Shown: in pieces, positions 1 to 9,376 of the stretch
Layout: each line of letters begins with the position of its first letter
Position numbering within the stretch: position 1 is the first letter of the stretch
Source: Microscilla marina ATCC 23134
GTDB taxonomy: Bacteria; Bacteroidota; Bacteroidia; Cytophagales; Microscillaceae
Direction: 5' to 3'
DNA length: 64,000 nucleotides
Assembly (NCBI RefSeq): GCF_000169175.1
Contig: NZ_AAWS01000047.1
Span: 1 to 64,000, forward strand
Notes under the pieces: model-generated
The model's input: only the letters and a program-made list of their open reading frames with translations
The model's database searches: none
Told to the model about the DNA's origin: nothing
Made by a program: the position numbers and the translations under genes

Positions 1-936
1 CGAGTATTTACTAAGGCGTTTGGCACGTACCCGATAATAATACCTTGTTTTGAAGTCCAACCCAGTAACTTTATGTGAGTTGCCTAATACCTCCTTACTT
101 TGATAGCCTACCACAAAGTTGCTAAAGCTGGCGTCGGTAGCCACATCCAGCACATATATATTAATGTCTGGTTGTGCTTGCCAGTGGGCGGTAAACTCAA
201 ATGCTTTGTGGTCGCTCATAGCGTTGGCAATGGGAGCAGGCAATAAGCCAGTCACTGTAGCAATGGTATTGGAATACTCAGATATTGCTCCCAGCCCTTG
301 GGCTCTTACCCGGTAATAATAAGTAGTGCTGGCGTTAAGCGACTGTAGGTCTACAAAGTTGTCGATAACTGCCAGGTTGTTGTAAGTGGGCAAAATTTGA
401 CTAAAGCCCGGATCAAGTGCCACATCTACCAAATACGAGGCAGCATTGGCTACTGGTTGCCAATTGGCCTTAAACCCCCCACTTTCTACATTAGTGGCTA
501 CCGTGGCTACTGGAGCCGCCAGATTAATTGTATTGACAATGACCACTTTAGAATAGTTAGACCTGGTTTCGTTGTTGAGTGCCCTTATCCTGTAATAATA
601 TTTTTTGTTAGCATCGAGATTGACCACTACTAAACGATTGGCACTTACGTTTAAGTTGTTGTATTTGGGCAATATACGCTCAAAGAAAGGGTCAGTTGAC
701 ACGTCTATTTGGTAGGAACTTGCCTCAGGCATTGCTTTCCAGTTGGCTATAAAGCTCGTATACCCTATCTCGGTAGCGGGTAGCGATTCGGGGCTGGGCA
801 AAACAGTGGTAAACACTGATAAAGTATTTGAGTATTCCGACAATGAGTTGGATTGTTTCACCCTTACTCTGTAAAAATATTGTTTGTTTACAGTGACATT
901 GCTGATGAGTAAATGAGTGTCTGCCACTATTTCGTG
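1..936 (-). pseudogene. FN3-repeat lipoprotein, downstream part (split by IS)
   Basis: This is the continuation, after the insertion sequence, of the gene that starts at 2677; it runs off the left edge of the window. Its minus-strand translation is a string of fibronectin type III repeats with the recurring YYYRVRA strand, and it aligns unit by unit with the intact 730-residue paralogue at 36642-38834. Joining codons across the insertion (removing the IS and one target copy) gives GHEIVADTHLL, matching GHEVAADTHLL of the paralogue in frame. So the insertion is the only visible lesion here. The ancestral product would be an outer-membrane or surface lipoprotein with five or more FN3 units. The 3' end is outside the window, so its C-terminal domain cannot be seen. 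Confidence 0.85.
927..936. repeat. Target-site duplication, left copy
   Basis: CTATTTCGTG occurs here and again at 2155-2164, directly flanking the insertion sequence. The exact direct repeat can be stretched to 12 bp (926-937 and 2154-2165), but 10 bp is the size that leaves near-symmetrical IS ends and lies in the 8-10 bp range known for ISAs1-family elements. Confidence 0.85.
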
Positions 937-946
937 CAGGGCTTTC

Positions 947-2064
947 TTATAAAAACCCAATGGTCTTCAACCAGTTTAATAATAAGTTAAAATCATCCTG
1001 AAAAAGCTCTATTTGGGCGATATAACTTTTCATTGTTTTCTTTTTTAAAATTTTGATAGCCAGTGTCCTAAGCTCAGCCAAGGTCATTTGAACTGTCTTT
1101 TTTTTGACTTTAGTTGATCTTCGTTCAATGTCACATCTCTGATGTGGTTATTGACCTCGACACTCCAATGATTTCTTACTGCATCAAATATTCCCTCTTT
1201 TGCTGTTTCATTAGAGATGTAATAACTCACTTCTCTACTTATTTTCGCGTTTTTTTGATTGATGCGGGTTCTTTGAACTTTTACTAGTCTTTTAAAAGCT
1301 GTATTATCCCAACGTGGATCAAAACCCTGCTTACTTACATCATACAACCAATATTTTCTTTGCTCAACTCTCCCATGGTTGAAGTCAAAAGTCGTTTTTT
1401 GGTCAATAGGAGGCAATGCACAGTCAGTCATGTGAGCAAGCAATGTTGGCTGGTTTTCTTTAAGCCCAATCAAAAAAACACCTCCCGCCTTGGTAATCAT
1501 CTCAGTAGTGCTAGGACAAAGGTGTAAAGCGTCCAAAGTGATTTTTTGACTCGCCAGGTCATCCTTGGAAAGTAAAGCACGTAAAGTAGGTATTTCACTT
1601 TCTTTTTGCCCATCGTAGTAATTTTGGGCAATCGCTTCTCCTGAATGATGGTGCACTATTTGAACCACGGCTTGTCCTCGTTTTTTGCCTGACTCAATGC
1701 TTCCACGCAACTCCTTGCCATCACCACTAAACCATTGCTTTTCCTGAGAGTCCAAACGAAAACCATAATGCGTAAATAACAAGTAATCAAAGACTTCCAC
1801 ATCTACCTTTTGTAGTAAAACAGGTAGGTGAGAACGAGAAACTACTGTGGTTTCTGGTATATCTAAAAAAGCACATAGTGCCGAGTTGGTATTGACCATG
1901 CTACGATGAATACTTGAGAGAACGCCATCTCGTTTGCGGAGTATACCTAATAACACGCCTAATAAAACAAAAGCTAGATTATGTATTTTGCCACGAGTAT
2001 CTCTAAGATCTAATGCTGCACAATTTTGCATTTCTTCGTAAAAACTTCGTCCTTTGAATAACAT
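947..2064 (-). CDS. ISAs1-family transposase, needs -1 frameshift
   Basis: The zero frame (1084-2064) gives 326 residues. The N-terminus (LRDTRGKIHNLAFVLLGVLLGILRKRDG) is the DDE_Tnp_1-associated domain, followed by the DDE catalytic parts: GDGKELRGS (first Asp), ITLDALH (second Asp) and HWSVEVNNHIRDV (Glu). It stops early at NEDQLKSKKRQFK. In the -1 frame the sequence continues as TVQMTLAELRTLAIKIL... to ...LNWLKTIGFL and ends at 947 inside the left inverted repeat, giving about 372 residues, the usual family length. The frame change falls in a run of eight A on the coding strand (1098-1105), readable as the slippery heptamer A-AAA-AAA. It may be programmed or transcriptional slippage, a disabling indel, or a sequencing error. 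Confidence 0.85.
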
Positions 2065-2135
2065 GAGAGTAAGGGTTGGTTGTAATTGAGGTTGTGTCGT
2101 AACTCCAATTTTACAACTTTTTTCTTTACTCTCAT

Positions 2136-2154
2136 TTTTTATAAGAAAGCCCTA
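2136..2154 (-). repeat. IS right terminal inverted repeat
   Basis: Reverse complement reads TAGGGCTTTCTTATAAAAA and pairs with 937-955 over 18 of 19 positions. It lies just upstream of the transposase start and so may overlap its promoter. Confidence 0.85.
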
Positions 2155-2677
2155 CTATTTCGTGCCCTTGGTAACCTTCTACAAACCTGGTAAAGCTTTC
2201 GTCGGTAGCCACATCCAATACATAAGCAGTTACAATAGGCATTTTTTTCCAGTGCAGGCGAAAACCAGTGGCTGAGATTTCGGTGGCTGGGTATACCAGT
2301 GGGCGACCTAATGCCTTGGTGGTAACAGTGATCACGTTAGAGTTTTGAGAGGTTTGATTAGATATATTTGCTCTCACCCGGTAGTAATAAGTGGTATTGG
2401 CTTCCAGGTTATTGAGTTGAACAGCTAGTTCGGAAACTCTTTTGGCGTGGTAACCAGGGGCAAACTGAGTAAAATCCTTATCAAGTGCCAGGTCTATTTC
2501 ATAGCTTCCTGCCCCTGTTACTTTTTTCCAGTGTGCTGTAAAGCTCACTACCTCTACTTTACTGGCTTCTGTAGCCATTGGCGATGGCAGAATAAACTCT
2601 TTCTCAAACAAAGAACAACTATAGAATAAGCTACTAATGATAAGTATTAATAAATTTACTTTGATACCTTGATGCAT
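2155..2677 (-). pseudogene. FN3-repeat lipoprotein, N-terminal part (split by IS)
   Basis: The N-terminus begins MHQGIKVNLLILIISSLFYSC-SLFEKE: a hydrophobic signal peptide ending in a cysteine, as in lipoproteins. It is almost the same as the start of the paralogue at 38834 (...SSLLYSC-SLFEKE). One full FN3 repeat and most of a second follow, with EANTTYYYRVRAN and the GYQGHE strand. The reading frame runs into the insertion sequence and stops after a few IS-coded residues. With the 1-936 part it makes one gene interrupted after about residue 171. The truncated product may still be exported, but it would carry fewer than two FN3 units. Confidence 0.85.
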
Positions 2678-3173
2678 TTGATCTTATATTTTATAAAAAA
2701 CAGACAGACACTAAGCGTAGCTATTTGCAGGGTTTGAATTGGCTTGCCCAGAAAACTGAAGGTAGATGGATAGCTTTGTGTGGGCTGGTCAAAAGATCGG
2801 CGCAAATTTACAGTGTTCTCAGGTTTTTTTTCCCATACTTGTTTGCCACCAGCCTAATAGCAAATAAGTGTGGGTGTTTTTTTTGTAATATATCAATAGA
2901 ATTGTAAAGTAATGAAAGGGAGAACCTTAAAAAATAGCCAAATATATGCTACCTCAGGCTGGGCTTTGTAACCTTTAGGGTGATTTCATCGCTTAGCCAA
3001 AACAGGTTGAAGTCTGATTGTGAGTTGATTAAAATGTTTTTTGATAGAAGCACGGCGCCCACTTTTATCTCTCAAAACTTTTTTATTGATGAATCAGGCA
3101 TGTTAGTAATATTTATGAGTGAAAAAATCAGGTGTTGCCCACTAGTACTCTAGCTTCTAAGTAGGTAAAGTAA

Positions 3174-3260
3174 CAATTTGGCTAAATTTTGTTCTTTGAC
3201 GATCTTTAAAAATTGAGCATAGCCATAGCTACGCGATATTTTTTAAGAGAAGTCAAAGGG
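3174..3260. repeat. Dispersed hairpin repeat, copy H1
   Basis: An outer 7-bp stem CTTTGAC (3194-3200) / GTCAAAG (3252-3258) encloses an A-rich arm, the core gcatagc-cata-gctacgc (3217-3234), and the matching T-rich arm. It shares the blocks tgttct..gacgat and gcatagcca..gct with copies H2 (9988-10105) and H3 (15749-15866). It is the most diverged of the three. Confidence 0.6.
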
Positions 3261-3666
3261 CAAAGGAAGCGAAATAGTGCTTTACATATTTAGTGTCTGG
3301 AGTACTAGAAACCTGAGTTGCAAATGATTGTCTGATAGCAAAATGTTACAATTTAACTTTTTACAATGAACTATTTGATGGGGGTGAGGGGCAAGTATGG
3401 CTAGTTTGCTAAAGACAGGGTAGCTTTGCAAGACAACCAGTTTTTAGGCGATTGCCTAACAAAACTTAAGTGGCAGTTTATTGGTTAGGCTAACAAATAA
3501 TATACTTAATTATGTAAGCTTGCTATTTAAATATTAAGTAATGAGGTGTTTTAGATTGTTTTTATTTTGAAAAAAGCCTTGTGTGCGTGTTTGATACTAT
3601 GCTGACTATTTTTTGTCTGTAGGTATAAAGCCCTTTTGCAAAGCTGTGAAAACTAAAATCTCTGAT

Positions 3667-3674
3667 TATATTTG
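3667..3674 (+). promoter_or_regulatory. Possible -7 box upstream of metZ
   Basis: TATATTTG matches the Bacteroidota -7 consensus TAnnTTTG about 80 bp before the chosen start. The nearest upstream TTG (3636-3638) is 28 bp away, wider than the usual 17-23, so the -33 part is poor. Confidence 0.3.
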
Positions 3675-3755
3675 ATTTTAAGGAAGTGTTATGCGTGCTT
3701 TCAAAGTGCATTTGTAACCTTCCCGCATTCTTTAATAATACTAACACGAATATCA

Positions 3756-4958
3756 ATGCAAGATAACTCAGAACACTTTGAAACCAACGCTATTCGTACC
3801 CAGGTCACGCGTTCGGGAGAGCGCGAACACTCTGCGCCCATTTATGCTACCTCAAGCTTTGTGTTTAACGATGCCGAACACGCCCGTGCTTTGTTTGCCA
3901 ACGAACAAGAAGGCAATATTTATTCGCGCTACTCAAACCCCAATAACGACGAGTTTGTCCAGAAAATGTGTTTGCTGGAGGGCACCGAAGACGGAATCGC
4001 GCTTGCCTCTGGTATGGCGGCTATGTTTTTGAGCATGGCGTCTTTTCTTAAGGCGGGCGACCACGTGCTGGCTTGTCGCTCGTTGTTTGGGTCTACTCAC
4101 CAAATCATTACTCAGGTTTTTCCACGTTGGGGCATTAGCCATACATATGTAGACATAGACAAACCCGATAGCTGGGAAACTGCCGTACAAGACAACACCA
4201 AGGTATTATTTATAGAAACTCCTTCAAACCCTGCCTTAGATATTATAGACCTGGAGTGGGCAGGTAAACTTGCCAAAAAACATGAGTTGTTGTATATAGT
4301 AGACAATTGTTTTGCTACCCCTTATTTACAAACCCCAGTTCAGTTTGGAGCAGACGTAGTAACGCATTCTGCTACTAAGTTTATAGATGGGCAAGGACGC
4401 ACCATTGGGGGCATTGTATTGGGTACAAAAGCAGCCATAGAAGAAGTACGTTTTATGGCACGCCACACTGGACCAGCCCTGTCGCCTTTCAATGGTTGGA
4501 TATTGTCTAAAAGTTTGGAGACGCTGTCTATCAGAATGGAAAAACATTGCGATAACGCCCTGAAACTGGCGCAATATTTAGAAAAACACGAAGAAGTAAG
4601 TTTTGTGAAATACCCATTTTTACCTTCTCACCCTCAGTATGACCTGGCCAAAAAGCAAATGCGTTTGGGAGGTGGTTTGGTGAGTTTTGAGGTAAAAGGA
4701 GGCGTAAATCGAGGGCGTGACTTTCTCAATGCTTTGCAAATGATTTCGTTTACGGCCAACCTGGGCGATACGCGTACTATAGCCACTCACCCGGCGTCTA
4801 CTACCCACTCTAAGCTCAGCGACGAAGAAAGAATGGCAGTAGGTATTAGCCCTGGTCTTATTCGCATTTCTACCGGGCTTGAGCACATTGACGACATTAT
4901 TGCCGATATCGAACAGGCCATTCGTGCATCGGTGCCAGCCACACAAATACAGGGGTAG
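3756..4958 (+). CDS. metZ: O-succinylhomoserine sulfhydrylase-like PLP enzyme
   Basis: A 400-residue Cys/Met-metabolism PLP enzyme (cystathionine gamma-synthase/MetZ family). It would make homocysteine from an activated homoserine and sulfide in methionine synthesis in the cytosol. Visible motifs are EHSAPIYATSSF, the PLP-phosphate region LASGMAAM, VDNCFATPYLQTP with the PLP-ring Asp, and the Schiff-base lysine K208 in SATKFIDGQGR. The last is typical of sulfhydrylases of the MetZ type, which favours MetZ over cystathionine gamma-synthase or gamma-lyase. The ATG at 3756 is chosen because residues before it (back to 3672) look non-coding and MQDNSEHFETNAIR is a normal start. queE follows 202 bp later on the same strand. 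Activation with acetyl rather than succinyl cannot be excluded. Confidence 0.85.
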   Translation: MQDNSEHFETNAIRTQVTRSGEREHSAPIYATSSFVFNDAEHARALFANEQEGNIYSRYSNPNNDEFVQKMCLLEGTEDGIALASGMAAMFLSMASFLKAGDHVLACRSLFGSTHQIITQVFPRWGISHTYVDIDKPDSWETAVQDNTKVLFIETPSNPALDIIDLEWAGKLAKKHELLYIVDNCFATPYLQTPVQFGADVVTHSATKFIDGQGRTIGGIVLGTKAAIEEVRFMARHTGPALSPFNGWILSKSLETLSIRMEKHCDNALKLAQYLEKHEEVSFVKYPFLPSHPQYDLAKKQMRLGGGLVSFEVKGGVNRGRDFLNALQMISFTANLGDTRTIATHPASTTHSKLSDEERMAVGISPGLIRISTGLEHIDDIIADIEQAIRASVPATQIQG

Positions 4959-5160
4959 GCAAGCAACAAGTGCTTGGTACATTCTTAGCGTTTGTTGCCT
5001 GTTTGGGTTTTTGTCTAAACACATTGTTGGTTTCAATCATAAGCACTGGAAAGTACTACTCGAAGCCTTTATGTTGCATTTGAGTATTTATTGATTTTTG
5101 GGTGCAGGTGCTGGTGAATAGCTACCCCCAGTACCTAGCCCCTAGTACCTTATACCTTAT

Positions 5161-5913
5161 ATGAAGATTGCCAAGTTTAACGGAAAAGGAGAGATATTTT
5201 ACACCATACAAGGCGAGGGTAAAAGCTTGGGTAAACCCACGGTTTTTATCAGAAGCTCATTGTGCAACCTGCATTGTATTTGGTGCGATACTGACTATAC
5301 CTGGAACTGGAAAAACACACCCTACCCGCATGTGTTTGACCAAACGCCGGGTTATGAAAAATACGATAAAAAAGAGCAGATTGTAGAGCTAAGTACGGCA
5401 CAAATTATTGAAGAGATAGCGCCGTATGCTTGCAAAAACCTGGTGCTGACCGGCGGAGAACCGTTGCTGCAGCAAAAAGCGTGGGTAGAGTTAATGGCTC
5501 AATTACGCAAGAAAGACGCAGGGTATTGGTTTGAGGTAGAAACTAACGGTACTTTGTTGCCTTCCAGCGAATTTGACGCTTTGATTGATCAATACAACGT
5601 ATCACCAAAGTTGGAAAACTCTAATAACTCAATGAAAATCAGGGAAAAACCTGAGGCATACGCTTTTTTTAGGCAAAGCCCCAAGGCTTGGTTTAAGTTT
5701 GTGATTGCCCAACAAGCTGACCTTGAGGAGGTGTTAGAATTGATAAAAAAGTATGATTTGCCCTCCCACAAGGTATACCTGATGCCTGAAGGCACTACCC
5801 CCGAACAGCTCAAGAGCAAACAATCGTGGTTAGTAGAACAGTGCAAGCAATATGGGTTTCATTACACCGATCGGCTGCACATTCATATTTATGGCAGCAA
5901 ACGTGGCGTGTAG
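5161..5913 (+). CDS. queE: 7-carboxy-7-deazaguanine synthase
   Basis: A 250-residue radical-SAM enzyme of the queuosine/deazapurine pathway that turns 6-carboxytetrahydropterin into 7-carboxy-7-deazaguanine. The N-terminus MKIAKFNGKGEIFYTIQGEGKSLGKPTVFIR carries the family's QGEG element. The 4Fe-4S motif is C35-x3-C39-x2-C42 (CNLHCIWC) and the SAM-binding GGEP sits at 98-101. The C-terminus (DRLHIHIYGSKRGV) is typical. The C-x3-C-x2-C spacing and the WCDTDYTW context fit a full-length QueE. No other queuosine gene is nearby. The gene converges on the LRR gene with a 6-bp gap, leaving no room for a terminator between them. Confidence 0.93.
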   Translation: MKIAKFNGKGEIFYTIQGEGKSLGKPTVFIRSSLCNLHCIWCDTDYTWNWKNTPYPHVFDQTPGYEKYDKKEQIVELSTAQIIEEIAPYACKNLVLTGGEPLLQQKAWVELMAQLRKKDAGYWFEVETNGTLLPSSEFDALIDQYNVSPKLENSNNSMKIREKPEAYAFFRQSPKAWFKFVIAQQADLEEVLELIKKYDLPSHKVYLMPEGTTPEQLKSKQSWLVEQCKQYGFHYTDRLHIHIYGSKRGV

Positions 5914-5919
5914 AGTTAT

Positions 5920-6636
5920 TTAACGAAAGCGCACATAAGTATTGGGTAAATGACGGTTTATTTTTTTAATTTCTTCGTGAGAGAAGTAATTCCCATAAAG
6001 GGTTATTTTTTTGAGGCGGGGCAGGCTGTATATTTCCTGAGGGAGTTGCGTAAGCTCATTATTGCTAAAACCCAGGTATTCAAGGCTTTGTAATTGAGCA
6101 AACTCCTGAGGAAGCGAAGTAATACGGTTGTTGCTTAAGCCAATGTATTGCAACTTGGTGAGATTGCCTATTTCGGGTGGCAACGTAGTTAATTGGTTGC
6201 CACTGAGTTTAAGCTCTTCGAGCTGGGTTAGCTTGCCTATAGTAGCAGGTAGCGAAGCAAATAAGTTTTCGCTTACATTGATCTCGCGGAGCTGGGTAAG
6301 TTGGGCTATTTCAGGCGGAAAGTCAGTTAACTGATTGTACTCAAGGTAAAGTTCACGTAGATTTTTGAGGTGTACAATGCTTGCCGGAATCTCTTTGAGT
6401 TCACAGTCCTCCCAGTCCAGACTTGGGATGTTAGCAACAATATCTAAAAAGCCATGCTCCAGGCATAATAATACTTTTTTTCCGGTCGATAGCATTTTAT
6501 AAAGCTCAGGTGGCACCCCATTGCCCTTCAGTATAAAAAAGGCTAGTTCTATGTTTGCCTCGTCACGACTGTTGAGAAACTGTTTGATGCGCTGGATATA
6601 AACTTCAGAATATTGACTCCCTTGTTTAACTTCCAT
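5920..6636 (-). CDS. Short LRR protein with a conserved N-terminal domain
   Basis: A 238-residue protein with no signal peptide. Residues about 12-60 form a small helical domain (RIKQFLNSRDEANIELAFFILKGN.. LLCLEHGF) that recurs at the start of the larger LRR protein at 7437. Six 23-residue LRRs follow (pattern LxxLxxLxLxxNxLTxLPxEIxxL, about residues 90-220). The C-terminal cap HEEIKKINRHLPNTYVRFR also resembles the end of the larger protein. The repeats match the SDS22/plant-like bacterial class, usually a protein-binding scaffold. No enzymatic domain is seen and the partner is unknown. It is divergent from the second LRR gene, with a dispersed repeat in between. Confidence 0.85.
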   Translation of the reverse strand: MEVKQGSQYSEVYIQRIKQFLNSRDEANIELAFFILKGNGVPPELYKMLSTGKKVLLCLEHGFLDIVANIPSLDWEDCELKEIPASIVHLKNLRELYLEYNQLTDFPPEIAQLTQLREINVSENLFASLPATIGKLTQLEELKLSGNQLTTLPPEIGNLTKLQYIGLSNNRITSLPQEFAQLQSLEYLGFSNNELTQLPQEIYSLPRLKKITLYGNYFSHEEIKKINRHLPNTYVRFR

Positions 6637-6722
6637 TCTTTTATGATAATTTAATGTTTTTTTTGAGCGTATAGTTGAATTTTACTGTCAGAGGGCACCT
6701 TTTAAACTCCAATTATAAATAC

Positions 6723-7055
6723 TTAGGAACGTGTTCAAAATAGGTGTCCAGATTTTGGTTAAAGGCTCAAAGCTGACTGCGGCATTTAGCCTTTGGCAGA
6801 GCTCGGCAAAGCGAAGCTTTAGCCATCGGTTTTTGCGGGCAAGGCAACATCCGGGGGATGTTGAGCCAGACCGTGGGACGGTACCACGGACAATAAAAAT
6901 AACAAAAGGCAGTAATGAGAACCACAGAACGAAGTTCAAGCTCTGCGAAGCTAATTTATTCTAAACCGGACAGCTTCAAAGTCCCGATTTCTTATCGGGG
7001 TTATTGTTGAGGGCTATGCCCGAAATCCCGTTTACGGGGCGAACATGTTCCTTAA
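6723..7055. repeat. Dispersed element M, copy A, with terminal inverted repeats
   Basis: About 333 bp bounded by TTAGGAACGTGTTC (left) and GAACATGTTCCTTAA (right), which are near-perfect inverted repeats. The right-hand 137 bp (6919-7055) is almost identical to 16161-16299. Inside are short hairpins such as cccgat-ttctt-atcggg. No transposase is encoded, so it resembles a MITE or other non-autonomous element. A clear target-site duplication could not be assigned. The remaining gap (7056-7436) is AT-rich with no gene. Confidence 0.75.
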
Positions 7056-7436
7056 TACTAAGGCAGAACAAATTAATCAGTTTACACACACTCTCTTATA
7101 TAATAAAAACCAAATAAAACGGTGGATAGTATACCTGTACAGGGAATAGGGTGTACCTAGAACCTATTTTCTAGAACCTTGTACTTGTAATAGGGTAAAA
7201 CCTAACTCCTAGCCCCCATAACCCCTATACTATCAATATAGGCTTTATGGTCAAATATCCAATTTATTTTTGTGATTGTCAGTTCAAAGGGTTTTAAAAA
7301 ATTGTTATTTTGGAAAAACTGTGTCATTACTTGCTCAAACTTTTTTTGTGAACGATCTGGTTGTTAGAATTAATCTGTTAATTTTACCAGAGAAGCAATA
7401 TTGATCAGCAAGCATACACAATCGCGTGTATTTATA

Positions 7437-9281
7437 ATGATTACCAATTTTATGGACAAAGACTTTATCGAAAACATCAAAGGACATCTCGAAAGCAGTG
7501 AAAGGTTTAATAATGAGCTTGCCTTTCAGATTTTATCGGGAATGGAACCAATGCCTGGAGAATTAAAAACTTATTTGACTGGTACCAGCGACAAATTGCT
7601 GCTTTGTCTTGAGCATGGGTTTATGGAAGTGCTGGAAGACATCAAAGAGATTGAGTTGGCAGGGCAGGACTTTACAGAAAAACCTGAGGTATTGCAAAAT
7701 ATTGAGCGGATGTTTGGGCTCGAAAAAATAAATCTGAGCAGTAATTTTTTGAGCACTATCCCTTTTGGACTTACCCACCTGCGCAACCTTAAGGTACTCA
7801 ACCTTTACCAAAACCGCCTGGGCAAATTGCCCGATGCAGTGCTCAACTTGCGTAACCTTGAGGTGCTTAACCTTGGTAAAAACGGGTTTCATCGTTTCCC
7901 TGATCACTTCGATAAGCTCACAAGTCTTAAGTCTTTGGATTTGGGCGATAATTTTTTGACTGAAATTCCCCCAGAAGTAGGCAACTTGACCCTGCTCGAA
8001 GAACTCAATGTAAGTGTGAATCAGATCAAACACTTGCCGCCCGAACTGGGCAGGCTTTCGGCGCTTAAGTGGCTCAAAATACAGCAAAACCAAATAGTAG
8101 AACTGCCCGAAACTTTTGATCAGCTCGAAAACCTGGAAGAACTGCGCCTGGAGCGTAATAAGTTTACTCAATTTCCGGCAGCATTGCTTAAGCTACCCAA
8201 GCTCAAAAAGCTGTATATCTTTGACAACGAAATAGAGGCATTGCCCCCTGAAGTTAGCCAAATGACCACCCTGGAGCATTTGCAAATGTCGGGCAACCAG
8301 CTCAAAAGCCTGCCCTCAGAAATAGGCAGCCTGCCCCAACTAAAAATTGCGTACCTGGAGTACAACGAAATTGCCGAGCTGCCCCCTGAAATTAGCCAGC
8401 TGGAAAACCTGGAATACCTCTCGCTGGAGCACAATAAGCTCACTGGTTTGCCCCAAGGCTTAGAAAAGCTTGAAAAACTAGAATTTTTGCATTTACATCA
8501 CAACAACTTGACAGAGTTGCCCGCCTCTATAGCACAAATGAAAGGGCTCAAAGAATTGGATGTACGCAATAACGAAGGGCTTGACCTGGCAAATGTGTTT
8601 AAAAGTCTGGAGCATATAGAAACGGTACACGTACAAGCCAAGCAATTTAGCAGTATTCCTGTGGACGCTGATCACTGGCAGTATTTGCCGTTTTTGACTT
8701 TAGATCAGCAGGGGCTGACCCAACTACCCAAAGCCCTGGAGCAAACGGTGTTGTTGACTGACTTAAGCATGGGTGATAATGAACTCACTACTTTACCCGA
8801 AACCCTGGGCAATCTTGTAAAACTGGAAAGATTTAATGTGCAAAAGAATAAGTTGGGTAAACTGCCCGATGCCTTGGGCAATTGCAAGGCGATGAAGTGG
8901 TTGCACGTGGGTAGCAATGCATTGACTGAATTGCCAACGGTGATAGGAGAGTTAGAAGACTTGCAAGAGGTGTATTTAGACAACAACCAGTTGATGGCAT
9001 TGCCCAAAGAGATAAAAGATTTAAAGAAATTGATGGTAGTTAACCTTGCCAATAATCAACTGACAACCTTGCCTACCGAGATAACCGAGATACCCTATAT
9101 TCAGTATTTGTACCTCAACAACAACCAATTGACCGATTTGCCAGAGGGGATAGAAAATTGGGTAGTATTACAGGAACTTAACCTGAAGGGCAACCCTATG
9201 TCAGAAGCTACTCAACAAAAAATACGTGAAAAGCTGCCCCGAACCCGGATTGCTTTTGGTGAAGGAACAGACCAAAAATAA
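7437..9281 (+). CDS. Large LRR protein with a conserved N-terminal domain
   Basis: A protein of about 614 residues. After a short N-terminal helical domain shared with the LRR protein at 5920-6636 (NNELAFQILSGMEPMPGELKTYL.. KLLLCLEHGF), about 22 consecutive LRRs of 23 residues fill almost all of the chain. Two units in the middle (LDVRNNEGLDLANVFKSL and VHVQAKQFSSIPVDADHW) are degenerate and could mark a break or bend in the solenoid. It ends with a cap like its neighbour's (QQKIREKLPRTRIAFG). No signal peptide, kinase, GTPase or TIR domain is visible. The frame is open from a TTG at 7401, but ATG 7437 (MITNFMDKDF) or 7452 are better starts. Probably a cytoplasmic protein-interaction scaffold; its target is unknown. 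Confidence 0.85.
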   Translation: MITNFMDKDFIENIKGHLESSERFNNELAFQILSGMEPMPGELKTYLTGTSDKLLLCLEHGFMEVLEDIKEIELAGQDFTEKPEVLQNIERMFGLEKINLSSNFLSTIPFGLTHLRNLKVLNLYQNRLGKLPDAVLNLRNLEVLNLGKNGFHRFPDHFDKLTSLKSLDLGDNFLTEIPPEVGNLTLLEELNVSVNQIKHLPPELGRLSALKWLKIQQNQIVELPETFDQLENLEELRLERNKFTQFPAALLKLPKLKKLYIFDNEIEALPPEVSQMTTLEHLQMSGNQLKSLPSEIGSLPQLKIAYLEYNEIAELPPEISQLENLEYLSLEHNKLTGLPQGLEKLEKLEFLHLHHNNLTELPASIAQMKGLKELDVRNNEGLDLANVFKSLEHIETVHVQAKQFSSIPVDADHWQYLPFLTLDQQGLTQLPKALEQTVLLTDLSMGDNELTTLPETLGNLVKLERFNVQKNKLGKLPDALGNCKAMKWLHVGSNALTELPTVIGELEDLQEVYLDNNQLMALPKEIKDLKKLMVVNLANNQLTTLPTEITEIPYIQYLYLNNNQLTDLPEGIENWVVLQELNLKGNPMSEATQQKIREKLPRTRIAFGEGTDQK

Positions 9282-9317
9282 CTTTTAGTTGAGAATTAGG
9301 GAATATCATACAAACAA

Positions 9318-9352
9318 GCCCGTCTTTACTTGAAAGCATTGATGGGTTTTTT
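9318..9352 (+). terminator. Likely rho-independent terminator after LRR gene
   Basis: Stem GCCCGTC (9318-9324) / GATGGGT (9341-9347), seven pairs with two G-T wobbles, followed by a run of T. It lies 37 bp past the LRR stop. Confidence 0.55.
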
Positions 9353-9376
9353 AATGGTCTATACGTCCAGTGTGCT

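Larger units (their letters stand above)
937..2154 (-). mobile_element. Complete ISAs1-family insertion sequence, 1218 bp
   Basis: The element is bounded by 19-bp terminal inverted repeats (937-955 CAGGGCTTTCTTATAAAAA; 2136-2154 the reverse complement with one mismatch at the outermost base) and flanked by a 10-bp target duplication. It carries one transposase gene on the minus strand, in the same orientation as the FN3 gene it interrupts. Size, end sequence and transposase domains agree with the ISAs1 family. The perfect target duplication and the undecayed host reading frame suggest a fairly recent insertion. Confidence 0.9.
2678..3755. other. Intergenic region with hairpin repeat H1
   Basis: About 1.1 kb without a credible gene between divergent genes. 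It contains hairpin repeat H1 (about 3174-3260) and a possible metZ -7 box at 3667-3674. The rest is AT-rich and I see no coding bias or known RNA in it. Confidence 0.6.

Noticed and set aside
3540-3755. SAM riboswitch before metZ
   Set aside because: No SAM-I or SAM-II core motifs could be recognised.
3672-3755. Longer start for metZ (28 extra residues)
   Set aside because: The extension (MILRKCYACFQSAFVTFPHS...) has no family similarity and overlaps the putative -7 box.
5040-5160. preQ1 or related riboswitch before queE
   Set aside because: Looked for the compact preQ1 pseudoknot pattern and found no convincing match.
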